Shown here in pieces: positions 39,745 to 48,652 of a stretch of DNA of 56,200 nt; position 1 is the first letter of the stretch, and each line of letters opens with the position of its first letter. The position numbers and the translations under genes were made by a program. Source of the DNA: Alcaligenaceae bacterium (GTDB lineage Bacteria > Pseudomonadota > Gammaproteobacteria > Burkholderiales > Burkholderiaceae_B); the NCBI GenBank assembly GCA_013205565.1, contig JABMMM010000107.1, forward strand, positions 1-56,200, written 5' to 3'. The notes under the pieces were generated by a model, which saw only the letters and a list, made by a program, of their open reading frames with translations, was not told where the DNA came from and made no database searches.

Positions 39745-40374
39745 ATGACTGAGTTGACCCCACCGCGCACGCGCTCACGCACGCCACTTGTGCTGATTAT
39801 CTTGCTTAGTCTGGCCCCTGTGCTGGCGGCGGTTTTGGTTTATTTCAACCCCCAGTGGCGACCCGACGGTAGCGTGGCCTACGGCAAGTTAATCGAGCCA
39901 CAACGTCCGATACCCGCCCGCGCAGCGCTCGAGGCGACGACGCTTGACGGTCAGCCGTTTGATGTTGAAACGTTAAAGGGAAAGTGGTTGCTGGTTGCGG
40001 CTGATGGCGGTGACTGCCAGGACGCCTGCGCACGTAAATTATTTATCTTACGCAATTCGCACGCAAGCCAAGGCAAAAACGTTGAGCGTTTGGCGCGCGT
40101 TTGGTTTATTACCGATGACGCGCCGGTGCCCGCAAAAGTGCTTGAAGCCTACAAAGGCACCGTGATGTTGCGCATTAAGCCCGAGCAGCTCAAGGCGTTT
40201 TTAATGACAGAAACTGCGGTCCCCACTTTGGCCACCGCGGCAAGCGCTTTGGCTGAGCCGATGTGGATTATTGATCCTCACGCCAATTTGATTTTGCAAT
40301 ATCCTGCCAATGCCGAGCCTGAAAAAGTGCGTGGAGATATCAGCAAGCTTGTGCGTAACTCGAGGATAGGCTGA
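39745..40374 (+). CDS. Membrane-anchored Sco-like thioredoxin-fold protein
   Basis: This 209-aa protein has one N-terminal helix (about residues 14-33) and a periplasmic thioredoxin-like domain with GGDCQDACARKLF. The C-x3-C pair lies where Sco proteins bind copper. A late DPHANLILQYP may supply a His, although its spacing differs from the classic Sco His. It lies between SURF1 and ctaA, as do similar unnamed proteins in Burkholderiales. A role in CuA maturation or thiol reduction is inferred. Its stop overlaps the ctaA start. Confidence 0.75.
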   Translation: MTELTPPRTRSRTPLVLIILLSLAPVLAAVLVYFNPQWRPDGSVAYGKLIEPQRPIPARAALEATTLDGQPFDVETLKGKWLLVAADGGDCQDACARKLFILRNSHASQGKNVERLARVWFITDDAPVPAKVLEAYKGTVMLRIKPEQLKAFLMTETAVPTLATAASALAEPMWIIDPHANLILQYPANAEPEKVRGDISKLVRNSRIG

Positions 40375-41486
40375 TGAGCGTAACCGCCCAGAACACCGCG
40401 AGCACATCAGCCCATCAAACTGGCGCGGGTGAGCTAGGTACAGGTGAACGAAACGCGGGTGCCCAAACACGCCGTCGCTACCGAAAGATATTGTTTCTGA
40501 CCTGGTTTCTCACGCTTGATCTCATTATGTTCGGAGCCTTTGTGCGCTTAACCGACTCTGGGTTGGGCTGCCCCGACTGGCCCGGCTGTTATGGCAACGT
40601 GACGCCGCTAGGTGCGATGCAAGCGATCCGAGAAGCTGCGCAAATTATGCCAGACGGGCCCGTGACGGTACCAAAAGCTTGGATTGAGATGATTCATCGC
40701 TATGTGGGTGGCTTTCTTGGTCTGTTGATTATTTCTATTTGTTGGATGGCTTGGCGTCATCGGACAAAGTTGGGGCATTCGCCGGCGCTCGCATTCGTGG
40801 CTTTGCTCGCCGTGTGTATACAGGGCGCTTTTGGGGCTTGGACTGTGACGCAAAAGTTGATGCCGGCGATCGTGACCGTCCATTTGCTGGGTGGCTTAAG
40901 CTTGCTTGCACTGATGACTTGGCTCGCGGCTCGCGAAAGGCCCCACCTCCCTGTGTCTGGGCACAGTGCACGAGACTTTAAGTGGGCGGCCCTCGGGCTC
41001 GGCTTATTGTTTGTGCAAATTGCGCTCGGTGGCTGGGTCAGCACGAACTACGCTGCGCTCGCTTGTATGGATTTTCCGACCTGCCAAGGCAGCTGGTGGC
41101 CGCAAATGGATGCGGCAAGCGGGTTTGCGGTCGTGCGGGGCTTGGGAGAAATGCCAAACGGCGAAATGATTTCACAGCCCGCGTTGACCGCGATTCATTG
41201 GGTGCACAGAAACACAGCCTGGCTAGTGTTCGCGTTTTGGGGGTGGCTGGGCTGGCGTCTGCGCGCCGAGGCAGGGCTGCGCGGTCCGGCCACACTGGTG
41301 CTGTGCCTGCTGGTCGCGCAGCTGGTGACGGGTCTCACGACTATCTTTTTTCAGTGGCCTTTAGTGATCGCAGTGTTGCATAACGGCGGCGCGGCAGGGC
41401 TCGTGTTGGCGGTGGTGACTCTGTTGACCAGACTGGCCAAGCCGCGTGTACAAGGCTTGTCGGTACAATCGGGGTCGCTTCAATAA
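40374..41486 (+). CDS. ctaA: Haem A synthase (COX15/CtaA family)
   Basis: CtaA oxidises the C8 methyl of haem O to the formyl of haem A. The 370-aa, eight-helix protein has [19 protein letters not shown] (in part), [14 protein letters not shown] with haem-ligand His, [37 protein letters not shown] and [14 protein letters not shown]. The N-terminal 30 residues are hydrophilic. ctaB follows at once. Confidence 0.95.
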   Translation: MSVTAQNTASTSAHQTGAGELGTGERNAGAQTRRRYRKILFLTWFLTLDLIMFGAFVRLTDSGLGCPDWPGCYGNVTPLGAMQAIREAAQIMPDGPVTVPKAWIEMIHRYVGGFLGLLIISICWMAWRHRTKLGHSPALAFVALLAVCIQGAFGAWTVTQKLMPAIVTVHLLGGLSLLALMTWLAARERPHLPVSGHSARDFKWAALGLGLLFVQIALGGWVSTNYAALACMDFPTCQGSWWPQMDAASGFAVVRGLGEMPNGEMISQPALTAIHWVHRNTAWLVFAFWGWLGWRLRAEAGLRGPATLVLCLLVAQLVTGLTTIFFQWPLVIAVLHNGGAAGLVLAVVTLLTRLAKPRVQGLSVQSGSLQ

Positions 41487-41497
41487 AAACTGTGAAC

Positions 41498-42391
41498 ATG
41501 ATCAGCACGACCGCCGCTACCCCAGGCCTTCTGCGCCAGTATCTTGTGTTGACCAAGCCTCGCGTCACACAGCTAGCCGTATTTTGCGCAGTGATCGGCA
41601 TGTATCTGGCAACGCCAGAGCTACCCGACCTTAGGCTCGTGCTAGCCGCGACGGTTGGCATCTGGCTGCTCGCCGCGGCAGCGTTTGCAATGAACTGTCT
41701 GATCGAACAGCAAGTCGATGCGCGTATGCAGCGAACGGCGCAACGCGCGACTGCGACGGGTTCGATCTCTACGGCGCAGGTGTTAGGTTTCTCGGGCGTG
41801 CTGGGAGCAACTGGCATGGTCGTGTTGTATCAATGGGTCAACCCGCTGACCATGTGGCTCACCTTTGCGACCTTTGTTGGCTATGCCGTGATTTACACAA
41901 TCATTCTGAAACCCAGAACTCCGCAAAATATTGTGATTGGCGGCCTGTCTGGCGCAATGCCTCCGGCACTGGGCTGGGCGGCGGTGGCTGATGCGGTGCC
42001 AGGCGAAGCCTGGTTGTTGGTGTTAATTATTTTTATCTGGACGCCCCCGCATTTTTGGGCACTGGCGTTATATCGCACTAAAGATTATGCAAACTCTGGT
42101 TTGCCAATGTTGCCAATCACACACGGCGAGAAATTCACCCGACTGCATATTCTGCTTTACAGCATTGCCTTGCTGGCCACGACGCTTTTACCCTATATCG
42201 TGGGTATGAGCGGGCTGTTGTATTTGGGGACAGCGGTGGCGCTTGGGTTAATTTTTGTTGGCTTTGCTTTTAAGCTTTACCGCGTCTATAGCGACGAGTT
42301 AGCACGTAAGCTTTTTAGATTTTCAATTTTGTATTTATCGCTTCTGTTTGCGGCCTTGCTCGCAGATCATTGGCTGTTGATGGTGCCCTAA
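41498..42391 (+). CDS. ctaB: Haem O synthase (protoheme IX farnesyltransferase)
   Basis: CtaB attaches farnesyl to haem B, the step before CtaA. The protein of about 297 aa belongs to the UbiA family, with [15 protein letters not shown], the prenyl-diphosphate-binding [20 protein letters not shown] and [33 protein letters not shown] (in parts). A GTG at 41492 is an alternative start. The TAA stop overlaps the start of the sco gene in a TAATG arrangement. Confidence 0.95.
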   Translation: MISTTAATPGLLRQYLVLTKPRVTQLAVFCAVIGMYLATPELPDLRLVLAATVGIWLLAAAAFAMNCLIEQQVDARMQRTAQRATATGSISTAQVLGFSGVLGATGMVVLYQWVNPLTMWLTFATFVGYAVIYTIILKPRTPQNIVIGGLSGAMPPALGWAAVADAVPGEAWLLVLIIFIWTPPHFWALALYRTKDYANSGLPMLPITHGEKFTRLHILLYSIALLATTLLPYIVGMSGLLYLGTAVALGLIFVGFAFKLYRVYSDELARKLFRFSILYLSLLFAALLADHWLLMVP

Positions 42392-42987
42392 TGAGACGCT
42401 ACGGTCTGCGGCATGCTGTAGTTGCTCTGCTGTTTAGTGCGTGTGTGCTGGGCTTAACCGCCTGTAACGATGCTGCACCAGGCTTTAAAGGCAGTGACAT
42501 CACGGGTACGCACTTAGGAAAAGAGTTGGCCTTAACCGGCACTGATGGCCGTCCGCATACGCTTGAAACTCTTAAAGGCAAAGTGACTTTAGTGCTCTTT
42601 GGGTTTACGCAGTGCCCCGATATTTGCCCAAGTTCGCTCGCTGAACTCACCCAAGTCATGAAACTGTTGGGCTCGCAAGCCACAAAGGTGCAGGTTGTGT
42701 TGGTAACGGTCGACCCAGAGCGTGATACGCAAGAGGTTTTACGTGCGTATGTCTCAGGCTTTGACTCGCAGTTTTTGGGGCTCACTGGCACGCCCGACCA
42801 GATCAAAAAAGCCGCAAGCTCGTTTAAGATTTATTACGCAAAAAACGCCGGGGTGCAAGGAAACTACTCAGTGGATCACAGCGCGTCGTTCTTTCTGCTC
42901 GACGCGCAAGGCGAGTCACGGGTGCTTTTAGCGAACAACATTGGTGCAGCGGCGATTGCGCATGATATTCAACGTTTGTTGCGTTGA
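42391..42987 (+). CDS. SCO1/SenC copper chaperone lipoprotein
   Basis: This 198-aa Sco protein delivers copper to the CuA site or maintains its thiols. A lipoprotein signal ends in LTAC (C25). The thioredoxin fold carries C75-P-D-I-C79 and the third copper ligand H163 (VDHSASFF). The start ATG overlaps the ctaB stop by one base, so translation is probably coupled. It closes the oxidase biogenesis cluster. Confidence 0.94.
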   Translation: MRRYGLRHAVVALLFSACVLGLTACNDAAPGFKGSDITGTHLGKELALTGTDGRPHTLETLKGKVTLVLFGFTQCPDICPSSLAELTQVMKLLGSQATKVQVVLVTVDPERDTQEVLRAYVSGFDSQFLGLTGTPDQIKKAASSFKIYYAKNAGVQGNYSVDHSASFFLLDAQGESRVLLANNIGAAAIAHDIQRLLR

Positions 42988-43000
42988 AGTTTGTGTGCTG

Positions 43001-43231
43001 CTAGCCGCGCTGAGCCAAGGTTTCGCGCCAGGCGACGAGTGCGCCCTGCGCCCGCTCTGAGAGTTCGGCAACCGTGAGTTCTTTGCGCCGTTCGATAATC
43101 ATCAGCGCGTAGGGCGTCGCCAAGCTTGAGGCCTCGGGGCACAGGCGCAGTTCTTCACCCACCGAGGGGCTGCGTTGGCGCCAGAAATTGATGGCGGCTT
43201 CAAGTTCAGTTAACGTCAGTATTTTTGGCAT
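43001..43231 (-). CDS. DUF3717 family protein
   Basis: This 76-aa soluble protein has the pattern TLTELEAAINFWRQRSPS, then ATPYALMIIERRKEL, that I associate with DUF3717, a small Burkholderiales family. Its function is unknown. It is convergent with the sco gene (13-bp gap) and divergent from the PhaM-like gene. Confidence 0.8.
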   Translation of the reverse strand: MPKILTLTELEAAINFWRQRSPSVGEELRLCPEASSLATPYALMIIERRKELTVAELSERAQGALVAWRETLAQRG

Positions 43232-43358
43232 AACGTATTGTCACAGAATATTTAGACTTTAAGCGCCGGACAAACACTTTCAAGAAGGATTTTTGCTTGT
43301 CAGGCTCACTGCAGATGCGAGTAATATCTAACCATCACGCTTAACAACAAGGCTCTAT

Positions 43359-44063
43359 ATGAGTGCGACGCCCCCTAATCCTTTTGTTTTACCCGGGTTT
43401 GGCCAAAGTGGCGCCAGCGCCGCGAACCCGCTGTTGGCAAGCCTCGAAATGATGCGTCAGGCCTTTGCCGGGTTGGCTGGACCCGCCGGGATGAACAGTG
43501 GGCTCACCCCTTCGCTAAATCCCGAAGAGCTCGAGCGTAAGATTGCTGAACTGAAGTCAGTCGAAAACTGGCTCAAACTAAACTTGTCAATGCTAAGCAG
43601 CACGATCCAGGGTCTCGAGGTCCAAGCCGCCACAATCGCAACGCTCAAGTCATTTATGGCAGCTAGTTCTGCTGGGCTGGGCTCCAAAACAGACCAGGGA
43701 GCTGCGACAGTGTCGCCCACTCGGTCAGCCGGCTGGCCCATGAATCAGGCACCAGCAAGCACTGCGGCACCAGCAAACACACCCACGCCTGAGCCTCAAG
43801 CGGCGCAGCCAGCCTCGCGAGATGGTCAGGCCAGCGCGTCCAGCTCAGCAAGTGCGAATTCAGCGGGTGTAAACGGCGTTGCGCCGCCCGCTGCCGCTCA
43901 GGCGTGGTGGGATATGTTGCAACAGCAGTTTGGACAGGTGGCTGCGGCGACTGCGTCGAGCCTGGCTTCAAAAGCGCCAACGGCTGTCAGTGCCAAGCCA
44001 CCAGCTGCAGCAAAAGTGACTAAAAAAACCAGTAAAAAAGTGGTCACAAAAAAACCATTTTGA
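43359..44063 (+). CDS. PhaM-like polyhydroxyalkanoate granule regulatory protein
   Basis: This 234-aa protein has the PhaM-type N-terminal half (PFVLPGFGQSG, PLLASLEMMRQAFAGL, LNPEELERKIAELKSVENWLKLNLSMLSSTIQGLEVQ in parts). A long Ala/Pro/Ser-rich linker and a Lys-rich end (KVTKKTSKKVVTKKPF) follow. In Ralstonia, PhaM binds both the PHA synthase and DNA, tethering granules to the nucleoid and activating the synthase. No pha synthase is in the window, so that role is by homology. It precedes glmU by 112 bp. Confidence 0.82.
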   Translation: MSATPPNPFVLPGFGQSGASAANPLLASLEMMRQAFAGLAGPAGMNSGLTPSLNPEELERKIAELKSVENWLKLNLSMLSSTIQGLEVQAATIATLKSFMAASSAGLGSKTDQGAATVSPTRSAGWPMNQAPASTAAPANTPTPEPQAAQPASRDGQASASSSASANSAGVNGVAPPAAAQAWWDMLQQQFGQVAAATASSLASKAPTAVSAKPPAAAKVTKKTSKKVVTKKPF

Positions 44064-44175
44064 ACAACAGGCCTTAGCGCGCCTGCAAATTCTGTTTATG
44101 TTCGTTGTCCGTTGCAGGTTAAAGTTAAAGTTAAAACCACCCAAGACCAACAAATAATAACCAGACCCACAGACT

Positions 44176-45555
44176 ATGTTGAATATTGTGATTTTGGCCG
44201 CGGGCCAAGGCAAGCGGATGCAGTCCAATCGCCCCAAGGTCTTGCACACCATCGCCGGATGCACCATGCTGTCGCACGTACTGAAGGCGGCACGCGCGCT
44301 CGAGGCTGAGGGTGTTGTGGTGGTGGTCGGTCACGGCGCCGAGCAGGTGCAACAGGCGTTTGTGGCGCAAACCGATTTGAAATTTGCTTTGCAGCAGCCT
44401 CAGTTAGGTACAGGGCATGCGGTGTTGCAAGCCGCGCCGCACTTGAAAGAAAACGGGCAAGACGATGTCACCCTCGTGATGTATGGTGATGTGCCTCTGG
44501 TAGAAGTTGCAACCCTGCGCGCGTTATTAACCGCGCGGCAAAAGGGCCTGGCGGTTTTAACTGAACTGTTGCCCGACCCGACGGGTTATGGCCGCATTGT
44601 GCGCAATGCACAGGGGCACGTTTGTGCGATCGTTGAGCACAAAGACGCAACGCCTGCGCAGCGCGCAATCACCGAGGTCAACACGGGAATCATCGCTGCA
44701 CCCACCGCGCAACTGAAGACCTGGCTGTCACAATTGACGAACCAGAACGCGCAGGCAGAGTATTACCTGACAGATATTATCGGGCTGGCGGTGGCTCAAG
44801 GCCTTGCGGTAAACGTTGCGCATCCTGGCGCGCCTTACGAAACGCTGGGTGTCAATAGCCGCGCGCAACAGGCGCAGCTTGAACGCTTGTGGCAGCTTGA
44901 ACTCGCGCACCGTCAGCTTGAGGCGGGTGTCACGATCGCCGACCCGGCGCGCCTTGAACTGCGGGGAACTTTGCAGTGCGGGCAAGACGTCTTTATCGAT
45001 GTGGGTTGTGTCTTTGAAGGCAACGTCAGTTTGGGCGATGGCGTGCATGTTGGTGCGCATTGCGTGTTGCGCGACGTCACGATCGGCGCAGGCACCCGGA
45101 TTGAACCGTTTAGTCATCTTGACCAAGCCATCGTGGGCAGCGACGCGAAGATCGGGCCTTATGCACGCCTGCGCCCTGGCGCTGAGCTAGCCGATCGCAC
45201 GCATGTTGGTAATTTTGTTGAAATTAAGAACGCACGCTTAGGTTCGGACAGCAAGGCCAATCATCTGGCTTATATCGGTGATGCCGAGATCGGCGCGCGC
45301 GTGAACATCGGGGCGGGTACCATCACCTGCAATTATGATGGTGTCAATAAACACAGAACCGTCATAGAAGACGATGTCTTTATTGGCTCGGATTCGCAGC
45401 TCGTGGCGCCGGTGCGGGTGGGGCGTGGCGCGACGCTTGGTGCGGGTACGACGCTCACGCGCGACGCGCCTGCCGACACATTGACAATCTCACGAACTAA
45501 ACAAATCACCATCGAGGGCTGGAAACGGCCAACTAAAAAAATTAAAAAAGCTTAA
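44176..45555 (+). CDS. glmU: Bifunctional GlmU (GlcNAc-1-P uridyltransferase / glucosamine-1-P acetyltransferase)
   Basis: GlmU makes UDP-GlcNAc for peptidoglycan and LPS. The 459-aa protein has an N-terminal pyrophosphorylase domain ([36 protein letters not shown]). Its C-terminal left-handed beta-helix has hexapeptide repeats and the acetyltransferase segments [30 protein letters not shown]. The gene order glmU ... glmS is kept but an MFS gene, a glycosyltransferase gene and an Lrp gene lie between. Confidence 0.97.
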   Translation: MLNIVILAAGQGKRMQSNRPKVLHTIAGCTMLSHVLKAARALEAEGVVVVVGHGAEQVQQAFVAQTDLKFALQQPQLGTGHAVLQAAPHLKENGQDDVTLVMYGDVPLVEVATLRALLTARQKGLAVLTELLPDPTGYGRIVRNAQGHVCAIVEHKDATPAQRAITEVNTGIIAAPTAQLKTWLSQLTNQNAQAEYYLTDIIGLAVAQGLAVNVAHPGAPYETLGVNSRAQQAQLERLWQLELAHRQLEAGVTIADPARLELRGTLQCGQDVFIDVGCVFEGNVSLGDGVHVGAHCVLRDVTIGAGTRIEPFSHLDQAIVGSDAKIGPYARLRPGAELADRTHVGNFVEIKNARLGSDSKANHLAYIGDAEIGARVNIGAGTITCNYDGVNKHRTVIEDDVFIGSDSQLVAPVRVGRGATLGAGTTLTRDAPADTLTISRTKQITIEGWKRPTKKIKKA

Positions 45556-45557
45556 AA

Positions 45558-46946
45558 ATGTCTGAAGCACAAACAGCTCGCGCGCCTGAGGCGAATGAAG
45601 GGCTGCCTACCGTTCGTCGCCGTAAAGCAGCCCTTGCCCTCGGAATTGGTTTGATGTTGTCGGTGCTTGACGCCTCGATGTCAAATGTCGCTTTGCCTTC
45701 TATTGCAAAAGACTTGAATCAATCGGCGGCCTCGGTCGTGTGGATTGTGAATGCGTATGGCCTCACGGTGGCCATGACGCTCATGCCGATGGCCGCAATT
45801 GGTGAGCGCGTGGGGTTTAAGCTTTTGTTTCGCTGCGGGTTGGTGTTGTTTATCCTCGCTTCAATTGCCAGCGCGCTTGCACCAAGCTTGTCGGTGTTGT
45901 TGGTGTGCCGAGTCGTGCAAGGGCTAGGTGGCTCGGCCATCATGTGCCTGTTTGGCGCGCTCGTGCGGCATATTTATCCGGCCCATTTGATTGGGAGAGG
46001 AATCGGTTGGAACTCAATGACCGTCGCTGTCTCGTCGGTGATGGGTCCCTCGCTGGGGGCCTTCATTTTGTCGATTACGAGCTGGCATTGGATTTTTGTG
46101 TTCAATATCCCAGTGGGGTGCCTAGCGTTGTTCGGCGCCAAATACTTGCCAGACGTTGCGCCAATCCAATCGCGCTTTGACTGGTTCTCTGCACTATTAA
46201 GCATGTCCGCAATTGGTCTGCTGATCCTTGGAATTGATTATCTAGTGACCTACACGTGGCAGGCTTCGCTCTTGATTGTGGCAGCGGTCGCTGTCGTGAC
46301 TTTTTTAATCCGCCGCTCAAGCGCGCAACCCGCGCCTTTATTTCCGGTGGATTTGTTTCGTATTCCTGCGATGCGATTTGCCCTCGCGGCTTCAGCGAGT
46401 ACGTTCTCGGCGCAAATGGCGACCTTTGTGTCGCTCCCTTTTTATTTATTGACTACGCTGCAACGATCACAACTCACAGTGGGAGTTTTACTGGCGGGCT
46501 GGCCCGTGGGCGCCGCGATGATTGCCGCGATTGCCGGGCCGCTGTCTGATCGGTTTCCGGTCGCAATCTTAAGTGGGATCGGCGCGGCCGCAATGGCGTT
46601 GGGCCTGGCCGCAATCGCTTTAATGCCAGCAGATGTGGACAACACTTGGTTGTTTGCCGCAATGATGTTGGCCGGAGTTGGGTTTGGTTTTTTTCAAACA
46701 CCGAATAATCGCGTGCTGCTGAGTGCCGCGCCGCGTCACCGCTCGGGCGCAGTCGGCGGGTTACAAGCAACCACGCGCGTATTTAGCCAAACCTTTGGCG
46801 CTGCGGTCGTCGCGATGGTCTTCAGTATGGGATTTACCTCAGGTCCTTTGCTAGGCCTGTGGGTCGCTGTTTGTTTTGCATTGTGTGCGGTCACGGTCAA
46901 TGCGATCCGTTATCGGCAAGCACCGCAAGCGGGACAATATGGCTGA
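45558..46946 (+). CDS. MFS multidrug-type exporter (DHA2/EmrB-QacA-like)
   Basis: This 462-aa membrane protein has 12-14 predicted helices and DHA2 motifs: LDASMSNVALPSIAKDL (motif D1), VVWIVNAYGLTVA, GERVGFKLLFRCGL (motif A region), CRVVQGLGGSAIM and SSVMGPSLGAFIL (motif C). It starts 2 bp after glmU, so the two are likely translated from one message. Its substrate is unknown. The stop overlaps the start of the next gene. Confidence 0.9.
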   Translation: MSEAQTARAPEANEGLPTVRRRKAALALGIGLMLSVLDASMSNVALPSIAKDLNQSAASVVWIVNAYGLTVAMTLMPMAAIGERVGFKLLFRCGLVLFILASIASALAPSLSVLLVCRVVQGLGGSAIMCLFGALVRHIYPAHLIGRGIGWNSMTVAVSSVMGPSLGAFILSITSWHWIFVFNIPVGCLALFGAKYLPDVAPIQSRFDWFSALLSMSAIGLLILGIDYLVTYTWQASLLIVAAVAVVTFLIRRSSAQPAPLFPVDLFRIPAMRFALAASASTFSAQMATFVSLPFYLLTTLQRSQLTVGVLLAGWPVGAAMIAAIAGPLSDRFPVAILSGIGAAAMALGLAAIALMPADVDNTWLFAAMMLAGVGFGFFQTPNNRVLLSAAPRHRSGAVGGLQATTRVFSQTFGAAVVAMVFSMGFTSGPLLGLWVAVCFALCAVTVNAIRYRQAPQAGQYG

Positions 46947-48024
46947 GCCTAGCCTGCGTATTTTGCAGCTCAACACCGAGCGCGGTTGGCGGGGTGGTGA
47001 AAGGCAAACGCTGTTGACGGCCTTAGGACTGCGTGAGCGAGGCCATGAGGTGCACTTGTTGTTACGCAAAGAAGGTGCCCTGGCCAAGCAGGCGGCTGCC
47101 CAAGGCTTCGTCGTTTATACGGCTGAGGATGGGCTCTCTTTTGGTTGGTGGCTGGCGCGAAAGGGTAAGCAATTTGATGTCTGGCATGCGCAAACCGCAA
47201 GCGTGGTTGCCTGGGCCGTTTTGGCGGCTGTCTGGCGTGCCCGCCCGCTCGTGTTCTCGCGGCGAACGAGTTTTCCGGTTGGCGCACGTGCCTGGCTAAC
47301 GGGGATGAAATGGCGCAGAGTCAGTCAGCTAGTCGCCATTAGCGAAGCCGCCGCACAAGCGCCTCGCGCGCTCGGGGTGGCGACGCGCGTGATCTCGAGT
47401 GCGGTATTGCCAGTTGCGGCGCAACCGCAGCGGGTGCAAGACTTCTTGAAACAAACCAGGCTTGAGGGTAGGCGCTTGGTGGGTAGTGCCGCGGCGCTTT
47501 CAGCCGAGAAGGATCCGGTGACCTTGATTCACGCGGCAGCAAAAGTGTGTGAACAGTTTGCTGACGTGGTGTTTGTGCATTGGGGTGCCGACGGCGCAGC
47601 ATCGCAACAGGCCCGGCAGGCGATTGCACAGTTGGGTTTGCAGAACCGGTATCTGCTGCTGGGGTTTGAGCCTGACGTCGAGTCGCTCTTCGCGGCACTT
47701 TCGGTTTTTGTCCTGTCCTCGCGTTTTGAGGCGCTAGGCAGTAGCGTGCTTGATGCCATGCTGCAAAAAATACCAGTGGTGTCAACAGATGCCGGCGGTT
47801 TGAAAGAAACGGTTTGTGAAGGACGCGGGTTGGTGTGCACGCCGGGCGACGCTACGACGATGGCTGCTCACATCTGTTCAATATTGGCGCAGCCCGAACA
47901 GGCGCAGGCAAGGGCTGAGGTCGCCTACGCTGCGGTGCGTGCCGACTATGCCGCAGACAATATGGTCGAACGTTATGTTGAGGTTTACCGAGCGGCACTG
48001 ACTGAGCAGCGGGTGTCACGCTAA
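46939..48024 (+). CDS. GT4-family glycosyltransferase
   Basis: This 361-aa predicted glycosyltransferase has two Rossmann domains. The N-terminal part has LQLNTERGWRGGERQTLLTALGLRERGHEV (in part). The C-terminal part contains the nucleotide-sugar region SAEKDPVTLIHAA, VFVHWGADG, LLGFEPDVESLFAALSVFVLSSRFEALGSSVLDAM (in parts, with the E-x7-E-like FEALGSSVLDA) and VVSTDAGGLKE. It probably acts on LPS or another surface glycan. Start ATG 46939 overlaps the MFS stop by 8 bp. It is convergent with the Lrp gene. Confidence 0.88.
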   Translation: MAEPSLRILQLNTERGWRGGERQTLLTALGLRERGHEVHLLLRKEGALAKQAAAQGFVVYTAEDGLSFGWWLARKGKQFDVWHAQTASVVAWAVLAAVWRARPLVFSRRTSFPVGARAWLTGMKWRRVSQLVAISEAAAQAPRALGVATRVISSAVLPVAAQPQRVQDFLKQTRLEGRRLVGSAAALSAEKDPVTLIHAAAKVCEQFADVVFVHWGADGAASQQARQAIAQLGLQNRYLLLGFEPDVESLFAALSVFVLSSRFEALGSSVLDAMLQKIPVVSTDAGGLKETVCEGRGLVCTPGDATTMAAHICSILAQPEQAQARAEVAYAAVRADYAADNMVERYVEVYRAALTEQRVSR

Positions 48025-48503
48025 GCGTGTGATTTGCCGAGAGCGATGCCGGTGTTGAACTTGCTGCGGTGGATCGCAAAAAAAGTTCGAACATTGCGCA
48101 CGTTTGCCTTCGCTGTCAGGGCCCGATGCACGAGCGCATGGTACGCCGGCATATCGGCTACTTGGGTCACGAGGATAAAGTCTGGCCCGGACGACACTCG
48201 GTAACACTGCAGCACCGCAGCCTCGAGTGCCACCACGCCTTCAAACTGCTGCAGGCTTTCGGCTGACTGTATGTCAAGCGTGACCTCGAGGATGGCGGTA
48301 AGCGTTGTGCCAACTTTTGCCGGATCGACAAGCGCGACTTGTTTTTGAATGACGCCTGAGATAGTGAGCCGACGCACACGCCGCATGCAGGTAGGCGCCG
48401 AGGCGTGCACCCGCTCGGCGAGGTCTTGGTTGGTTAGGCTTGCGTCTTGCTGGAGCTGCTCAAGAATGCGAAGATCAAGCTCATCGAGTGACTCGGTCAT
48501 CAT
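48021..48503 (-). CDS. Lrp/AsnC-family transcriptional regulator
   Basis: This 160-aa regulator has an N-terminal winged helix-turn-helix (LDLRILEQLQQDASLTNQDLAERVHASAPTCMRRVRRL in parts). A C-terminal RAM/ACT-like domain (FEGVVALEAAVLQCYRVSSGPDFILVTQVADM in parts) probably senses an amino acid. The ATG at 48503 is preferred over a TTG upstream. It diverges from glmS across a strongly AT-rich region holding several palindromes. The target is unknown; glmS control is a possibility. Confidence 0.9.
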   Translation of the reverse strand: MMTESLDELDLRILEQLQQDASLTNQDLAERVHASAPTCMRRVRRLTISGVIQKQVALVDPAKVGTTLTAILEVTLDIQSAESLQQFEGVVALEAAVLQCYRVSSGPDFILVTQVADMPAYHALVHRALTAKANVRNVRTFFAIHRSKFNTGIALGKSHA

Positions 48504-48524
48504 AGAGAGAACTAAAGTGTTCAA

Positions 48525-48652
48525 AAATCATAAGATATGAAATTATATTACATATAATCTTGTTTGCAATATTTTATTTCAATATTATTTAATAATAGAC
48601 ATAAAATTTCACTATAAGTTTGGCACAATCCCAACACAGTTAGGGGATTTTT
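48525..48652. promoter_or_regulatory. AT-rich divergent control region of the Lrp gene and glmS
   Basis: This roughly 128-bp region is very A/T-rich compared with its neighbours. It contains ATTATAT-TAC-ATATAAT (48542-48558), a 7-bp perfect inverted repeat, and the pair AATATT (48569-48574) / AATATT (48581-48586). Such phased AT-rich palindromes are typical of Lrp-family operators. AGGGG lies 5 nt before the glmS ATG. Confidence 0.5.

Noticed and set aside
48530-48652. glmS ribozyme/riboswitch
   Set aside because: The region is AT-rich and lacks the conserved GC-rich core; the glmS ribozyme is also typical of Firmicutes rather than betaproteobacteria.
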